A DNA stretch of 64,000 bases from Mycobacterium colombiense CECT 3035 (lineage in GTDB: Bacteria; Actinomycetota; Actinomycetes; Mycobacteriales; Mycobacteriaceae), in NCBI RefSeq assembly GCF_002105755.1, contig NZ_CP020821.1, positions 3,658,001-3,722,000 on the forward strand, written 5' to 3'. The translations under genes were made by a program, and so were the position numbers. The notes below the pieces were generated by a model. The model worked only from the letters and a program-made list of their open reading frames with translations, did not search any database and had not been told where the DNA came from. Numbering within the stretch: the stretch's first letter is position 1; each line of letters starts with the position of its first letter. Shown here piece by piece: positions 9,178-17,247 of this stretch.

Positions 9178-9412
9178 TCCTCGTCGAGAATCTGTGTGTA
9201 CCAGCATCATTCGTATGCGTACGGTCGCGAGCGATCCGCCGGCGGGCGCGGCACAACCGCCCCGGTGTCGCGGATCACCTCCCCGTGTACCCGTCGCCCC
9301 CATGGCCAAACGGAACCACGCACTGTGTCGGCCTGGGCCAGCCTGGGTATGCCGCGACCATGACTTCACGACCGCACGCGAGCGCACGCCCCGCCGCCGG
9401 GGACCTGCCCTG

Positions 9413-10090
9413 ATGGCCGGCACACCGGCCGTCCTGTTCGACGTCGACGGCACCTTGGTGGATTCGAACTATCTGCACGTCCATGCCTGGCAGCGCGCGT
9501 TCGACGCCGAGGGCATGCAGGTGCCGTCCTGGCAGATCCATCGCTGCATCGGCATGGACGGATCCCGGCTGGTCAAAACGCTGTCCGATGACGCCCCGGA
9601 CGACGTGCGGGAGCGGCTCAGCGACATGCACAGCCAGTACTACCGGGAGATCACCCCCCTGCTGCAGCCGTTGCCCGGGGCCCGCGATCTGCTGCGCCGC
9701 GTCGCCGACCTGGGCCTACAGGTGGTGCTGGCCAGCTCGGCGCCCGAAGACGAGCTGGAGATTCTGCGCAAGGTGCTCGACTGCGACGACGTGATCTCCG
9801 AGACGACGTCGTCGCGCGACGTCGACACCGCCAAGCCAGAGCCCGGCATCGTGCGGGTGGCGCTGGATCGCGCCGGCGTGGACGCCCAGCGCGCAGTGTT
9901 CGTCGGGGACGCCGTGTGGGACGCGCACGCAGCGGCCGGCGCGGGTTTGCCGTGCATCGGGCTGCTGAGCGGCGGCATCGCGGGTGCCGAGCTGCGAGAC
10001 GCGGGCGCCGAACCCGTCTTCGCCGATCCGCGCGACCTGCTCGAACACCTGGACTCCACCCGGATCGCGGCGCTCGCACCGGGCCGCTGA
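9413..10090 (+). CDS. HAD-family phosphatase
   Basis: A 225-residue haloacid dehalogenase-like hydrolase of the beta-phosphoglucomutase/Gph subgroup. Motif I is FDVDGTLVD with nucleophile Asp10 and Asp12; motif II is in VLASSAPE; the motif III lysine is in AKPEPG; motif IV is FVGDAVWD. A small helical cap domain (about 20-85) is typical for phosphosugar substrates. The start is the ATG directly before AGTPAVLFD. The open frame extends upstream but without conserved character. The substrate is unknown, and the gene is monocistronic and convergent with the DUF6328 gene. Confidence 0.85.
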   Translation: MAGTPAVLFDVDGTLVDSNYLHVHAWQRAFDAEGMQVPSWQIHRCIGMDGSRLVKTLSDDAPDDVRERLSDMHSQYYREITPLLQPLPGARDLLRRVADLGLQVVLASSAPEDELEILRKVLDCDDVISETTSSRDVDTAKPEPGIVRVALDRAGVDAQRAVFVGDAVWDAHAAAGAGLPCIGLLSGGIAGAELRDAGAEPVFADPRDLLEHLDSTRIAALAPGR

Positions 10091-10106
10091 CCGACGGATC
10101 TTCGCC

Positions 10107-10607
10107 TCAGTCGCCGCGGGTCCGCAGCATCAGCGGCAGCACCCACCAGAAGAAGGTGAACAGCGGCAGCGCACAGGCTCCGGCTATGAGGCCGGCAGTG
10201 CGCCCGGCCACCGCCGCGAAGATGATCGTGGTCAGGCCGATCAGCGCCAGGCCGAGCAGGCCGAGCCCGGCGAAGGCGCACCGGTGCGCGGCCGATACGA
10301 GGACCTGGAGCCGGTGACGCCGGAAGAGGAGCCGGTGCATGGCGACCGGGGCTATCAGCAACACGGTCGCACACACCGCGCACGCCACGGTGGCCAGATA
10401 GACGACGCGCATGGGCGGGCTCAACACGTCGAAGCGCTGCTGGAACGGCAGCGTCAGCAGGAAGCCGGTCAGCAGCTGCACCCCGGTCTGGACCACCCGC
10501 AGCTCCTGCAGCAGGCTGTTCCAATTGCGGTCCAGCCGTTGAACTTCGGTCTCGCCGCGCTCACGGCGATCCCACCGCTGGTCGTCTTGCGGATGGTCGA
10601 CGTCCAT
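10107..10607 (-). CDS. DUF6328 family membrane protein
   Basis: A 166-residue membrane protein with an acidic/basic soluble N-terminus (WDRRERGETEVQRLDRNWNS) and four predicted membrane helices. The region LLQELRVVQTGVQLLTGFLL is characteristic of the actinobacterial DUF6328 family. The function is unknown. The start chosen is the ATG before DVDHPQDD; upstream codons are not convincing. It ends 16 bp from the convergent HAD phosphatase gene. Confidence 0.75.
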   Translation of the reverse strand: MDVDHPQDDQRWDRRERGETEVQRLDRNWNSLLQELRVVQTGVQLLTGFLLTLPFQQRFDVLSPPMRVVYLATVACAVCATVLLIAPVAMHRLLFRRHRLQVLVSAAHRCAFAGLGLLGLALIGLTTIIFAAVAGRTAGLIAGACALPLFTFFWWVLPLMLRTRGD

Positions 10608-10869
10608 AGTCCCGATCATCGCACCTGGGCCGCGGGGGGACACCGGTTCGAGCGGACGCGCCGCGGGTAAAGGTCTTCGCTGTTTTCGCTCAACGGAATT
10701 TCGGCGGCCGGCCGCGATTCCGGGAAAAACCCGGGATAAGACCCGAAATCGATGAGATGCGGAACAAGACTCACCGCATTTTCGCCAAACACGTTGTCAG
10801 ACAAGTAAATCTGTAAAAATTCGGCTCGGCGTAACCGGGCCGCGGATACGGCGCAGGCGGGGTGGGTCG
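10608..10869. other. Intergenic region, AT-richer, with a small A-loop hairpin
   Basis: These 262 bp between the rsfB stop and the DUF6328 start are clearly less GC-rich than the surroundings. At 10718-10736 there is a short hairpin (CCGGG, five A, CCCGG). A 62-codon open frame (10616-10804, minus) covers part of it but shows no codon bias or conserved character, so I do not call it a gene. Confidence 0.35.
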
Positions 10870-11238
10870 CTAGCCGTTGAGCTTGCCGTCGCGCACCCCG
10901 GTCAACGCGTCGTCGAGCGTCGGGTACAGCGGGAAGGTCTTGTCCAGGCCGGTCAGGTGGATCGGCCTGCGGGTCGCCGGGCCGCGCGCGACCACGCCGA
11001 ACCCCGTCTGGTTGCCCAGCTTCTCGTAGGTCGCCGCCAGGATCTTGAGGCCGACCGAGCCGAGGAACTCCACGGCGGAGAGATCGATGATCAACGCGGT
11101 GGGGCTGTCCGCGACGACCGCGCTGATGGCTTGTTCCAGGGCAGGAGCCGTGACCAAATCGATTTCGCCGCTGACACTGACCACGGAAACGCCGTCGTGG
11201 TCCTCAACCAACGTGGTAATCGAATCAGGAGCTGACAA
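10870..11238 (-). CDS. rsfB: RsfB, anti-anti-sigma factor (STAS domain)
   Basis: A 122-residue STAS-domain anti-anti-sigma factor. In mycobacteria RsfB binds the anti-sigma factor UsfX (RsbW) and frees SigF. The phosphorylatable serine is in EFLGSVGLKIL (Ser61). The C-terminal run RRPIHLTGLDKTF closely matches Rv3687c as I recall it. I choose the TTG giving MSAPDSITT, which yields the 122-residue length known for M. tuberculosis RsfB; another TTG two codons upstream is possible. It is divergent from the rsbR-U operon with 170 bp between, so it could be the output component of that system. Confidence 0.92.
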   Translation of the reverse strand: MSAPDSITTLVEDHDGVSVVSVSGEIDLVTAPALEQAISAVVADSPTALIIDLSAVEFLGSVGLKILAATYEKLGNQTGFGVVARGPATRRPIHLTGLDKTFPLYPTLDDALTGVRDGKLNG

Positions 11239-11408
11239 TGGCAATCCTTTGTCCTGGGCCGTGGCGTGGTCTCAACCCTAGCCTGCCTTACCGAACTGGG
11301 AGAAGAATATGCCCTCTACACGTGCCCCGCGACAACCCACGCTAGTCTCGCAACAGGAACTGCAGACCGCAGGGCGCGACGTGTGCTCGGGAGGCCTTGG
11401 GAGGCCAG

Positions 11409-12311
11409 ATGTCAGATTCGCCGTCGGAGTTCAACAGTACCGGCACCGCAGCGCAGACCGTCAGCATTTCCAGTGAGGGCCTCCTTCCCCAGCTAGTCCA
11501 GCATCTGCGGCAGAATCGAACCGTCCTGCGGGAGGAATGGGCCCGCCGCATCACCGAAGCCGAGCTTCTCACCGCGATGACGCCGGAGGAGCTCTTCTCC
11601 GAAGCCACGGCCGTCTACGACAACTACGTCGAGGTGCTCGAGACCGGTAGCGTCGAGGCGCTGCAGGCCTACGCGCGTGACCTGTCCGAACGCATCATTC
11701 CGCGAGGCGTGGAGACCGACGAGGTGCTCGGCATCGTCCTGCTGCTGCGCGACGTGCTCGCCCGCTCGCTGTTCGAGAAGTATCAGACCGAGTTCGAGAT
11801 GCTCAACCGCGTCCTCGACGCGTACGAGCCGGCGGCCAACCGCATCGCCAACACCGTGGGCGTGTCCTTCGTGCAGGAACGCGAGCGCATCATCCGCCAG
11901 CAGCAGGAGGCCATCCGCGAGCTGTCGACGCCGGTGCTGCAGGTGCGCGAACAGCTGCTGATCCTGCCGATCATCGGCGTCCTGGACAGCCAGCGCGCCC
12001 GCCAGGTCACCGAACAGCTGCTGCGGGCCATCCGCGCCAACCGCGCCAAAGTGGTGGTCATCGACATCACCGGTGTGCCGACCATCGACTCGACGGTGGC
12101 CAACCACCTGGTGCAGACGGTCGACGCGTCCGGCCTGATGGGCGCGAGCGTGATCATCACCGGCCTGTCCTCCGAGATCGCGCTGACGCTGGTGACGATC
12201 GGTCTGGACCTGTCGAAGATGAACGCCGTGGGCGACCTGCAAGGCGGCATCGAGGAAGCCGAACGCCTGCTGGGTTACGAGGTGACCCGCACGGGCGAGC
12301 AGACCGGATAA
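11409..12311 (+). CDS. rsbR: RsbR-type stressosome sensor/scaffold protein
   Basis: A 300-residue protein with a variable helical N-terminal sensor domain (about 25-165, globin-like in the family) and a C-terminal STAS domain (about 178-295). The linker ELSTPVLQVREQLL is the hallmark of RsbR proteins. The STAS phospho-acceptor region is VPTIDSTVANH (Ser/Thr at about 228-229), equivalent to the RsbT target in Bacillus RsbRA. RsbR and RsbS form the megadalton stressosome, which holds the kinase RsbT until stress. A strong GGGAGG precedes the ATG. It is the first gene of a five-gene operon. Confidence 0.93.
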   Translation: MSDSPSEFNSTGTAAQTVSISSEGLLPQLVQHLRQNRTVLREEWARRITEAELLTAMTPEELFSEATAVYDNYVEVLETGSVEALQAYARDLSERIIPRGVETDEVLGIVLLLRDVLARSLFEKYQTEFEMLNRVLDAYEPAANRIANTVGVSFVQERERIIRQQQEAIRELSTPVLQVREQLLILPIIGVLDSQRARQVTEQLLRAIRANRAKVVVIDITGVPTIDSTVANHLVQTVDASGLMGASVIITGLSSEIALTLVTIGLDLSKMNAVGDLQGGIEEAERLLGYEVTRTGEQTG

Positions 12312-12333
12312 CCACCATCGACACGAGCACCCC

Positions 12334-12723
12334 ATGCCAGTACCGATCCTGAAACAGGGCTCGATCCTCATCGCGTCGGTACAGGCCGCCCTCACCGATT
12401 CCGACGCCGAACGCCTGCGCTACGACCTGATGGAACGGGTCAGCCAGTTCCGCGCGCAGGGCATCATCGTCGACGTCACCGCTATCGATGTGATGGATTC
12501 CTTCGCCGCGAGGTCGCTGCGCACGATTGCCCACATGACCCGGCTGCGCGGCGCGGACACCGTGATAGTCGGATTGCAGCCGGAGGTCGCCTTCGCGATG
12601 GTCCAGCTTGGTCTGGCGTTCGACGACATGAACACGGCGCTGGATCTCGAAGAGGGCCTCGCGCTGCTGAATCGCCAAGGCGGAGTGGGGAAGTCGACGA
12701 TCGGGCCCGACGGTGGCGGCTGA
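12334..12723 (+). CDS. rsbS: RsbS, stressosome STAS core protein
   Basis: A single STAS domain of 129 residues. The phospho-site region is AIDVMDSFAARSL with Ser56, aligned with the RsbS serine that RsbT phosphorylates. The strand ADTVIVGLQPEVAFAM matches the family. Together with RsbR it would build the stressosome core. It starts 22 bp after rsbR and overlaps rsbT by 11 bp, so translational coupling is likely. The C-terminal tail (GGVGKSTIGPDGGG) is longer than the minimal domain and may be an effect of the overlap with rsbT. Confidence 0.92.
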   Translation: MPVPILKQGSILIASVQAALTDSDAERLRYDLMERVSQFRAQGIIVDVTAIDVMDSFAARSLRTIAHMTRLRGADTVIVGLQPEVAFAMVQLGLAFDDMNTALDLEEGLALLNRQGGVGKSTIGPDGGG

Positions 12724-13123
12724 TATCGTCGTCGCCATCGACCACCCCGACGACATCGTCGAAGCCCGCAAGGCCGGACACCAGCTCGCCCTCGACTTGG
12801 GATTCTCCCTGACCGACGTCACGATGATCGCCACCGCGATCTCCGAGATCGCCCGAAACATCACCAGCTACGCCGGCCGCGGCGCCGTCCGGGTCGCCAT
12901 CGCCGACCGGGAGGGACGCAAGGCCCTGGTGGTGCGCGCCGAGGACCAGGGCCCCGGCATCGCCGACATCGAGCGGGCGATGGAAGACGGCTACACGACC
13001 GGACGCGGGCTGGGCATGGGTCTGCCGGGCGCCCGCCGCCTGATGGACCGGTTGGTCGTCGAGTCCACGTTGGGGCAGGGCACCGTCATCGAAATGTGGA
13101 AATGGGTCCCGCCCCGTGCATGA
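12713..13123 (+). CDS. rsbT: RsbT, switch serine/threonine kinase
   Basis: A 136-residue GHKL-type kinase. The N-box is in AISEIARNITSYA (Glu45, Asn49) and the nucleotide-binding glycine motifs are in EDQGPGI and GRGLGMGLPGARR. In Bacillus, RsbT phosphorylates RsbR and RsbS on stress, leaves the complex and activates the phosphatase RsbU through its N-terminal domain. Both partners are encoded here. The GTG start lies inside the 3' end of rsbS, and the 3' end overlaps rsbX by 8 bp. Confidence 0.92.
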   Translation: MAADIVVAIDHPDDIVEARKAGHQLALDLGFSLTDVTMIATAISEIARNITSYAGRGAVRVAIADREGRKALVVRAEDQGPGIADIERAMEDGYTTGRGLGMGLPGARRLMDRLVVESTLGQGTVIEMWKWVPPRA

Positions 13124-13742
13124 GAACGGTCGCTTCGGACCTATCGAATGGGCAAGGGCGGGGCGGCCTTTGCCGAGCGAATACACCTCCGGTGACCGGG
13201 GTATCGCGGTCGACGTCGGCGGTGAGGCAGCGCTGTTCGGGCTGGTGGACGGCCTCGGCCATGGGCCGGCCGCCGCGGAAGCCGCGCTGCGCGCCGTCGA
13301 CGCGCTCACGCGCGCCAGCTCCGAGCGGGTGGAGGTGTTGATCCAGCTCTGCCACCGCCTGTTGGTCGGCACCCGCGGGGTGGCAATGACGTTGGCGCGG
13401 GTGGATTTTGCCGCCAACACGCTCACCTGGACCGGCGTCGGCAATGTCACCGCCCACCTGGTGGCCAAGGCACCAACCGGTATCCAGATTCGGTCCAGCG
13501 CGCGGCTTACCGGGGGCATCGTCGGCTACCGCATACCCGAAATCCGTCCGGCGCAAGTGGTTTCGATCCGGCCCGGCGATCTGATCGTGATCAGCACCGA
13601 CGGAATCGCCGAAGACTACCTGGACCATATCGACTTCTCGGCCACCGCCGTCGCCATCGCCGAGGGACTGCTCGGCAAGGACGCGAAAGAGACCGACGAT
13701 GCGATGGTGCTGGCGGCGCGTCACAGGGGAGTATCGAATTGA
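13116..13742 (+). CDS. rsbX: RsbX, PP2C-type feedback phosphatase
   Basis: A 208-residue PP2C/SpoIIE-type phosphatase. Metal-binding aspartates sit in GLVDGLGHGPAAAEAA, ISTDGIAEDY and ETDDAMVLAAR. In Bacillus, RsbX removes the phosphates from RsbR and RsbS and resets the stressosome. Placement directly behind rsbT fits this role better than that of the signalling phosphatase, which is the next gene. The GTG start overlaps rsbT by 8 bp, and the end overlaps the next gene by 4 bp. Confidence 0.88.
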   Translation: MHENGRFGPIEWARAGRPLPSEYTSGDRGIAVDVGGEAALFGLVDGLGHGPAAAEAALRAVDALTRASSERVEVLIQLCHRLLVGTRGVAMTLARVDFAANTLTWTGVGNVTAHLVAKAPTGIQIRSSARLTGGIVGYRIPEIRPAQVVSIRPGDLIVISTDGIAEDYLDHIDFSATAVAIAEGLLGKDAKETDDAMVLAARHRGVSN

Positions 13743-15955
13743 CCGGCGACACCGACTTTTACCAGCAGTACGAGGCCGCGCTGCGTGCTTACCTGGAATC
13801 GCACGACGAGGCCAGCCTGTCGATCGGCAACGAACTCGGCCGCCGGGCCCTGCAGGAACAGATCAGCCTGCTCGACATCGTCGAGCACCACGTCCGGCTG
13901 GTTTTCGAGATCTCGCAAGACGTGCGCATCGATGCTCCGATCGCGCTGGAATTCCTGCTGCAGCTGCTGGTTCCGCTTGACGTCGCGACGCGTGGCTTCA
14001 TCGACGGCAACAGGCGCTACGCCGAACAGCGGGCCCGCGCCGAGGGGCTTGCCGACCGCGACAAGTTTCGTACCGCACTGGTGAACTCGCTGCAGGAGGG
14101 CTTCTTCGTCGCCGATCACGAGGGCTCCGTGGTCGAGATCAACGACGCCTTCATCGACATCCTCGGCTTTCCCAGCGAGCGCCTGCCGTACAAGTGGCCG
14201 CACCCCTGGCTGGTCGACACGAAGACGGCGGCCGAACAGATTTCGCTGGTGCTGAAGAACGGCCGGGCCGACTACGAAACACCGATCCGCCATGCGGACG
14301 GCCACCTGGCGTGGGTGAAGGTAAGCATCAACGCGGTCAAGGAGACCGGCAGCGATCGGGACGCGTACGTCGGAACGATCCGCGACGTCACCGCCGAGCG
14401 TGCGTTCGCGGCCCGGGAAAGCGCGGTGTTGCGGCTGGCCACCGCCGTGGCGGTGGCCAAGAGCGTGGACGAGTTGCTCTCGATCACGCTCGACGAGTGC
14501 AGCGCGGCGATCGATGTGCAACGGGTGATCGCGGTCTCGTGGCCCAACGGCGACAGCGACCCGACGGTCCAGGTGGCGGGCAAGCCCTCCGCCTCGTCGT
14601 GGCGCCGGCTGGATCCGTGGTTGCGTAATACGTTCCAGGACGCGCGTCATCAGCTGCCACTGACGGCGAAAACCGTTGAGGCGCCTGATCATCCGGGCAA
14701 GGTCCAGGGGCTGGTCGCGGCGCTCTCCGGCACCGGGGACCTGACGCTGTGGCTGGAGCTGCGCACCCCGCGCTGGGTCAGCGGGGAGGATCGGTTGCTG
14801 GTCACCGTGCTGATCGGCCACCTGAGCCTGGCCATGCAGCACGTGCGTCAGTTCGAAAGCGCGCGTGAGACGTCGCTGACGTTGCAGCGGGCCATGCTCC
14901 CGCCGGTCCAGCCACCGCCGGGTTTCGCCGTTCGCTACGAGCCCGCGGTACCGCCCTTGGAGATCGGCGGTGACTGGTATGACGTGCTGCCGATCGGTGA
15001 GCACCACATCGGCATCGTCGTCGGAGACTGCGTGGGCCGCGGCCTGCCCGCGGCCGCGATCATGGGTCAGCTGCGCAGTTCCGCCCGGGCGCTGCTGATC
15101 AACGGTGCCGAGCCCGCCGTGCTGCTGGACCAGCTGGACTCAGCGGCCTCGCTCATCCCGAACGCGTACTGCACGACCGTGTTTCTGGCGATCCTGGACA
15201 CCGACACCGGAGTGCTGCAGTACAGCAACGCAGGCCACATGCCGGCGGTCCTGGCCGGTCCGGAGCCCGGCACGACGACGTTGTTGACCGATGCCGCGTC
15301 GGTGCCGCTGGCGGTTCGCCGCAACGAGCCGCGCCCGCAGGCCACGCAGGTGCTGCCGTCCGGCTCGACGCTGATGCTGTTCACCGACGGGCTCGTCGAA
15401 CGCAAGCATGAGTCGATCGACGACGGAATCGCCCGTGCGGCAGATGTTCTGGCACAGACCATGGCTTCGCCGCTGGACACCGTCGCCGATGCGGTGCTGC
15501 GCAAGCTGGCCCCGCCGGGCGGGTGCGACGACGACGTCGCGATGGTGATCTATCGGCACCACCAGACGCCCCTGCGGATCGAAACCGGTGCCACCGCAGA
15601 CCAATTGGTTCACATCCGGCATCGGCTGGCGGATTGGCTGCACGCCGGCGGCGTGTCCGAAGACCGGTCCGCCGACATCGTGCTGGTCGTCAACGAGGCG
15701 TGCACCAACTGCGTCGAACACGCCTACCGTGGATTCGCCGCCGGAACCATGCTGCTCGAGGTCGACATCACCGACGGCGAAGTGCGCACCCGGATCACCG
15801 ATTACGGATCGTGGAAGACGCCGGCCACTCCCCCGGGCAACGGCGGGCGCGGCCTGCCGCTGATGCGGGCGCTCAGCGACACGATGGAGCTCGAGACCAC
15901 GGCCAGCGGCACCACCGTGGACATCGGCTTCCGACTGCCGGCAGGTGACATGTGA
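13739..15955 (+). CDS. rsbU: RsbU-like PP2C phosphatase fused to PAS, GAF-like and HATPase (anti-sigma kinase) domains
   Basis: A 738-residue fusion protein. Residues about 5-90 resemble the RsbU N-terminal domain that binds RsbT (YEAALRAYLESHDEASLSIG). A PAS domain follows (about 105-215, LQEGFFVADHEGSVVEINDA), then a GAF-like region (about 225-370). The SpoIIE/PP2C phosphatase (about 385-605) has GGDWYDV, VVGDCVGRG, MLFTDGLVE and GGCDDDVAMV. A C-terminal GHKL ATPase (about 615-735) has NEACTNCVEHAY and GNGGRGLPLM, like RsbW-type anti-sigma kinases. One protein could therefore dephosphorylate an anti-anti-sigma factor and also phosphorylate it. The TTG start overlaps rsbX by 4 bp. No sigma factor follows, so RsfB-UsfX-SigF is the likely output. 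Confidence 0.9.
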   Translation: MTGDTDFYQQYEAALRAYLESHDEASLSIGNELGRRALQEQISLLDIVEHHVRLVFEISQDVRIDAPIALEFLLQLLVPLDVATRGFIDGNRRYAEQRARAEGLADRDKFRTALVNSLQEGFFVADHEGSVVEINDAFIDILGFPSERLPYKWPHPWLVDTKTAAEQISLVLKNGRADYETPIRHADGHLAWVKVSINAVKETGSDRDAYVGTIRDVTAERAFAARESAVLRLATAVAVAKSVDELLSITLDECSAAIDVQRVIAVSWPNGDSDPTVQVAGKPSASSWRRLDPWLRNTFQDARHQLPLTAKTVEAPDHPGKVQGLVAALSGTGDLTLWLELRTPRWVSGEDRLLVTVLIGHLSLAMQHVRQFESARETSLTLQRAMLPPVQPPPGFAVRYEPAVPPLEIGGDWYDVLPIGEHHIGIVVGDCVGRGLPAAAIMGQLRSSARALLINGAEPAVLLDQLDSAASLIPNAYCTTVFLAILDTDTGVLQYSNAGHMPAVLAGPEPGTTTLLTDAASVPLAVRRNEPRPQATQVLPSGSTLMLFTDGLVERKHESIDDGIARAADVLAQTMASPLDTVADAVLRKLAPPGGCDDDVAMVIYRHHQTPLRIETGATADQLVHIRHRLADWLHAGGVSEDRSADIVLVVNEACTNCVEHAYRGFAAGTMLLEVDITDGEVRTRITDYGSWKTPATPPGNGGRGLPLMRALSDTMELETTASGTTVDIGFRLPAGDM

Positions 15956-16025
15956 GGCGCGGCGACGGGCGGTTGCGACGCCCGCCCCACCGTTTGCCCG
16001 CCCCGCGCAGCGGGTAGACATCGGC

Positions 16026-17066
16026 GTGACCCACGTATCGACCCTGACCGAACCCGTCCTGCCCGCGGCGCACGGGCCGTTGTCGACGGCCGTACGCTGC
16101 GCGCTGGCCGGTCCACCGTCGGTCGACCAGCTGACCCGCATCGGCGCCTCGGTGCGCGATTCCGATCCCTACGGCCTCGATCTGCAACTGGCGCTGTCGA
16201 TGTGCTACGAGCTGCACTACCGCGGCCTTGCCGGCGTGGACCCCGCCTGGGAATGGAATCCCGCGCTGCTGGGCCTGCGCGCCGAGCTGGAACGGGTGTT
16301 TTTGGCCGGTGTGCGCCGCGACGTCGGGCACATCGATCCCGATCGGACGGCGGCGGCCGAGATGGAAGCGCTGACGATCGAACCCGTCGACGGCACCGGC
16401 CCGTCGTACCACCTGCGCGACACGGGAACGTGGCAGCAGATGTGCGAATACTTCGTCCATCGCTCCCTGTACCACCTCAAAGAGGGCGATCCGCACGCCT
16501 TTGCCATCCCCCGCCTGACGGGCGTGGCCAAAGCGGCATTCGTGGCAATCGAATTCGACGAATACGGCGCCGGACGGGGCCCGCGGCTGCACCAGCGGCT
16601 GTTCGCCGACCTGCTGGCGGCGGCCGGCCTGGACGCGACGTACTGGGGTTACGTCGACGCGGTGCCCGCCGAGTCCCTGGCGGTGGTCAACCTGATGTCG
16701 CTGTTCGGCCTGCACCGCGCGTTGCGCGGCGCGGCGATCGGGCACTTCGCGTCGACGGAGATCACCTCACCGCCGGGATCTCAGCGCATGGTGCAGGCGT
16801 TGCGGCGCCTGCAGGCGCCGGCGGCCTGCGTCGAGTTCTACAGCGAGCACGTCGAGGCCGACGCCGTGCACGAACACGTCGTGCGCAACGATGTGGTGGG
16901 CGATCTCATCGCCCAGGACCCGCGGCTCGAGCACGATGTCATCTTCGGCATCCGGGCCCACGCCGCGGTCGAAGACCGCTTGGCGGAACGGATTATGACG
17001 TCGTGGGGGCGGAATCAGACGTCGCTGCGGAAGCCGCTGGAGCAGACGAGCGCGCCGACGTCTTGA
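16026..17066 (+). CDS. Heme-oxygenase-like diiron protein (iron-containing redox enzyme family)
   Basis: A 346-residue, mostly helical protein of the iron-containing redox enzyme family (heme-oxygenase-like diiron oxidase fold). Likely metal-ligand motifs are AIEFDEYGAGRG and, near the C-terminus, VEFYSEHVEADAVHEHV, a pattern of spaced Glu/His/Asp typical of the fold. Relatives use a diiron centre for oxidative cleavage or desaturation of small molecules. The substrate here is unknown. I choose the GTG after the short spacer behind rsbU because the upstream frame reads as spacer. The 3' end overlaps the opposite-strand CDGSH gene by 74 bp. It is convergent with the CDGSH-methyltransferase pair. 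Confidence 0.8.
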   Translation: MTHVSTLTEPVLPAAHGPLSTAVRCALAGPPSVDQLTRIGASVRDSDPYGLDLQLALSMCYELHYRGLAGVDPAWEWNPALLGLRAELERVFLAGVRRDVGHIDPDRTAAAEMEALTIEPVDGTGPSYHLRDTGTWQQMCEYFVHRSLYHLKEGDPHAFAIPRLTGVAKAAFVAIEFDEYGAGRGPRLHQRLFADLLAAAGLDATYWGYVDAVPAESLAVVNLMSLFGLHRALRGAAIGHFASTEITSPPGSQRMVQALRRLQAPAACVEFYSEHVEADAVHEHVVRNDVVGDLIAQDPRLEHDVIFGIRAHAAVEDRLAERIMTSWGRNQTSLRKPLEQTSAPTS

Positions 17067-17247
17067 GGCGCCGGCAGCGGCGATGGCTGGTGTCGCACAG
17101 CGGGTAGCGGCCGCTGCGACGGCAGGTGCAGATGGCCACCATGAAGCGGTCCGACTCAACGACCTCGCCGTCGGGCATCTCGATGCGCACCGGGCCCGAC
17201 ACCAGCACGGGCCCGTTGGGCACCACCTGCACCCGGGTGGTGGTCAT
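16993..17247 (-). CDS. CDGSH-type iron-sulfur protein
   Basis: An 84-residue protein with the 2Fe-2S motif CTCRRSGRYPLCDTSH, which fits CxCx2(S/T)x3PxCDx(S/T)H with the 3-Cys-1-His ligand set. CDGSH proteins carry redox-active, transferable 2Fe-2S clusters. The N-terminal half (PNGPVLVSGPVRIEMPDGE) is the usual small beta part. Its ATG overlaps the stop of the upstream methyltransferase gene (ATGA), so the two are co-translated. The C-terminal Ser/Ala-rich tail overlaps the opposite gene and may be dispensable. Confidence 0.85.
   Translation of the reverse strand: MTTTRVQVVPNGPVLVSGPVRIEMPDGEVVESDRFMVAICTCRRSGRYPLCDTSHRRCRRLKTSARSSAPAASAATSDSAPTTS

Noticed and set aside
10616..10804. 62-codon minus-strand open frame upstream of DUF6328
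   Set aside because: It has no conserved character, poor codon bias and no ribosome site; it lies in an AT-richer regulatory stretch.
11239..11408. SigF-type promoter between rsfB and rsbR
   Set aside because: I looked for GGTTT with a properly spaced GGGTA on both strands and did not find a convincing pair.
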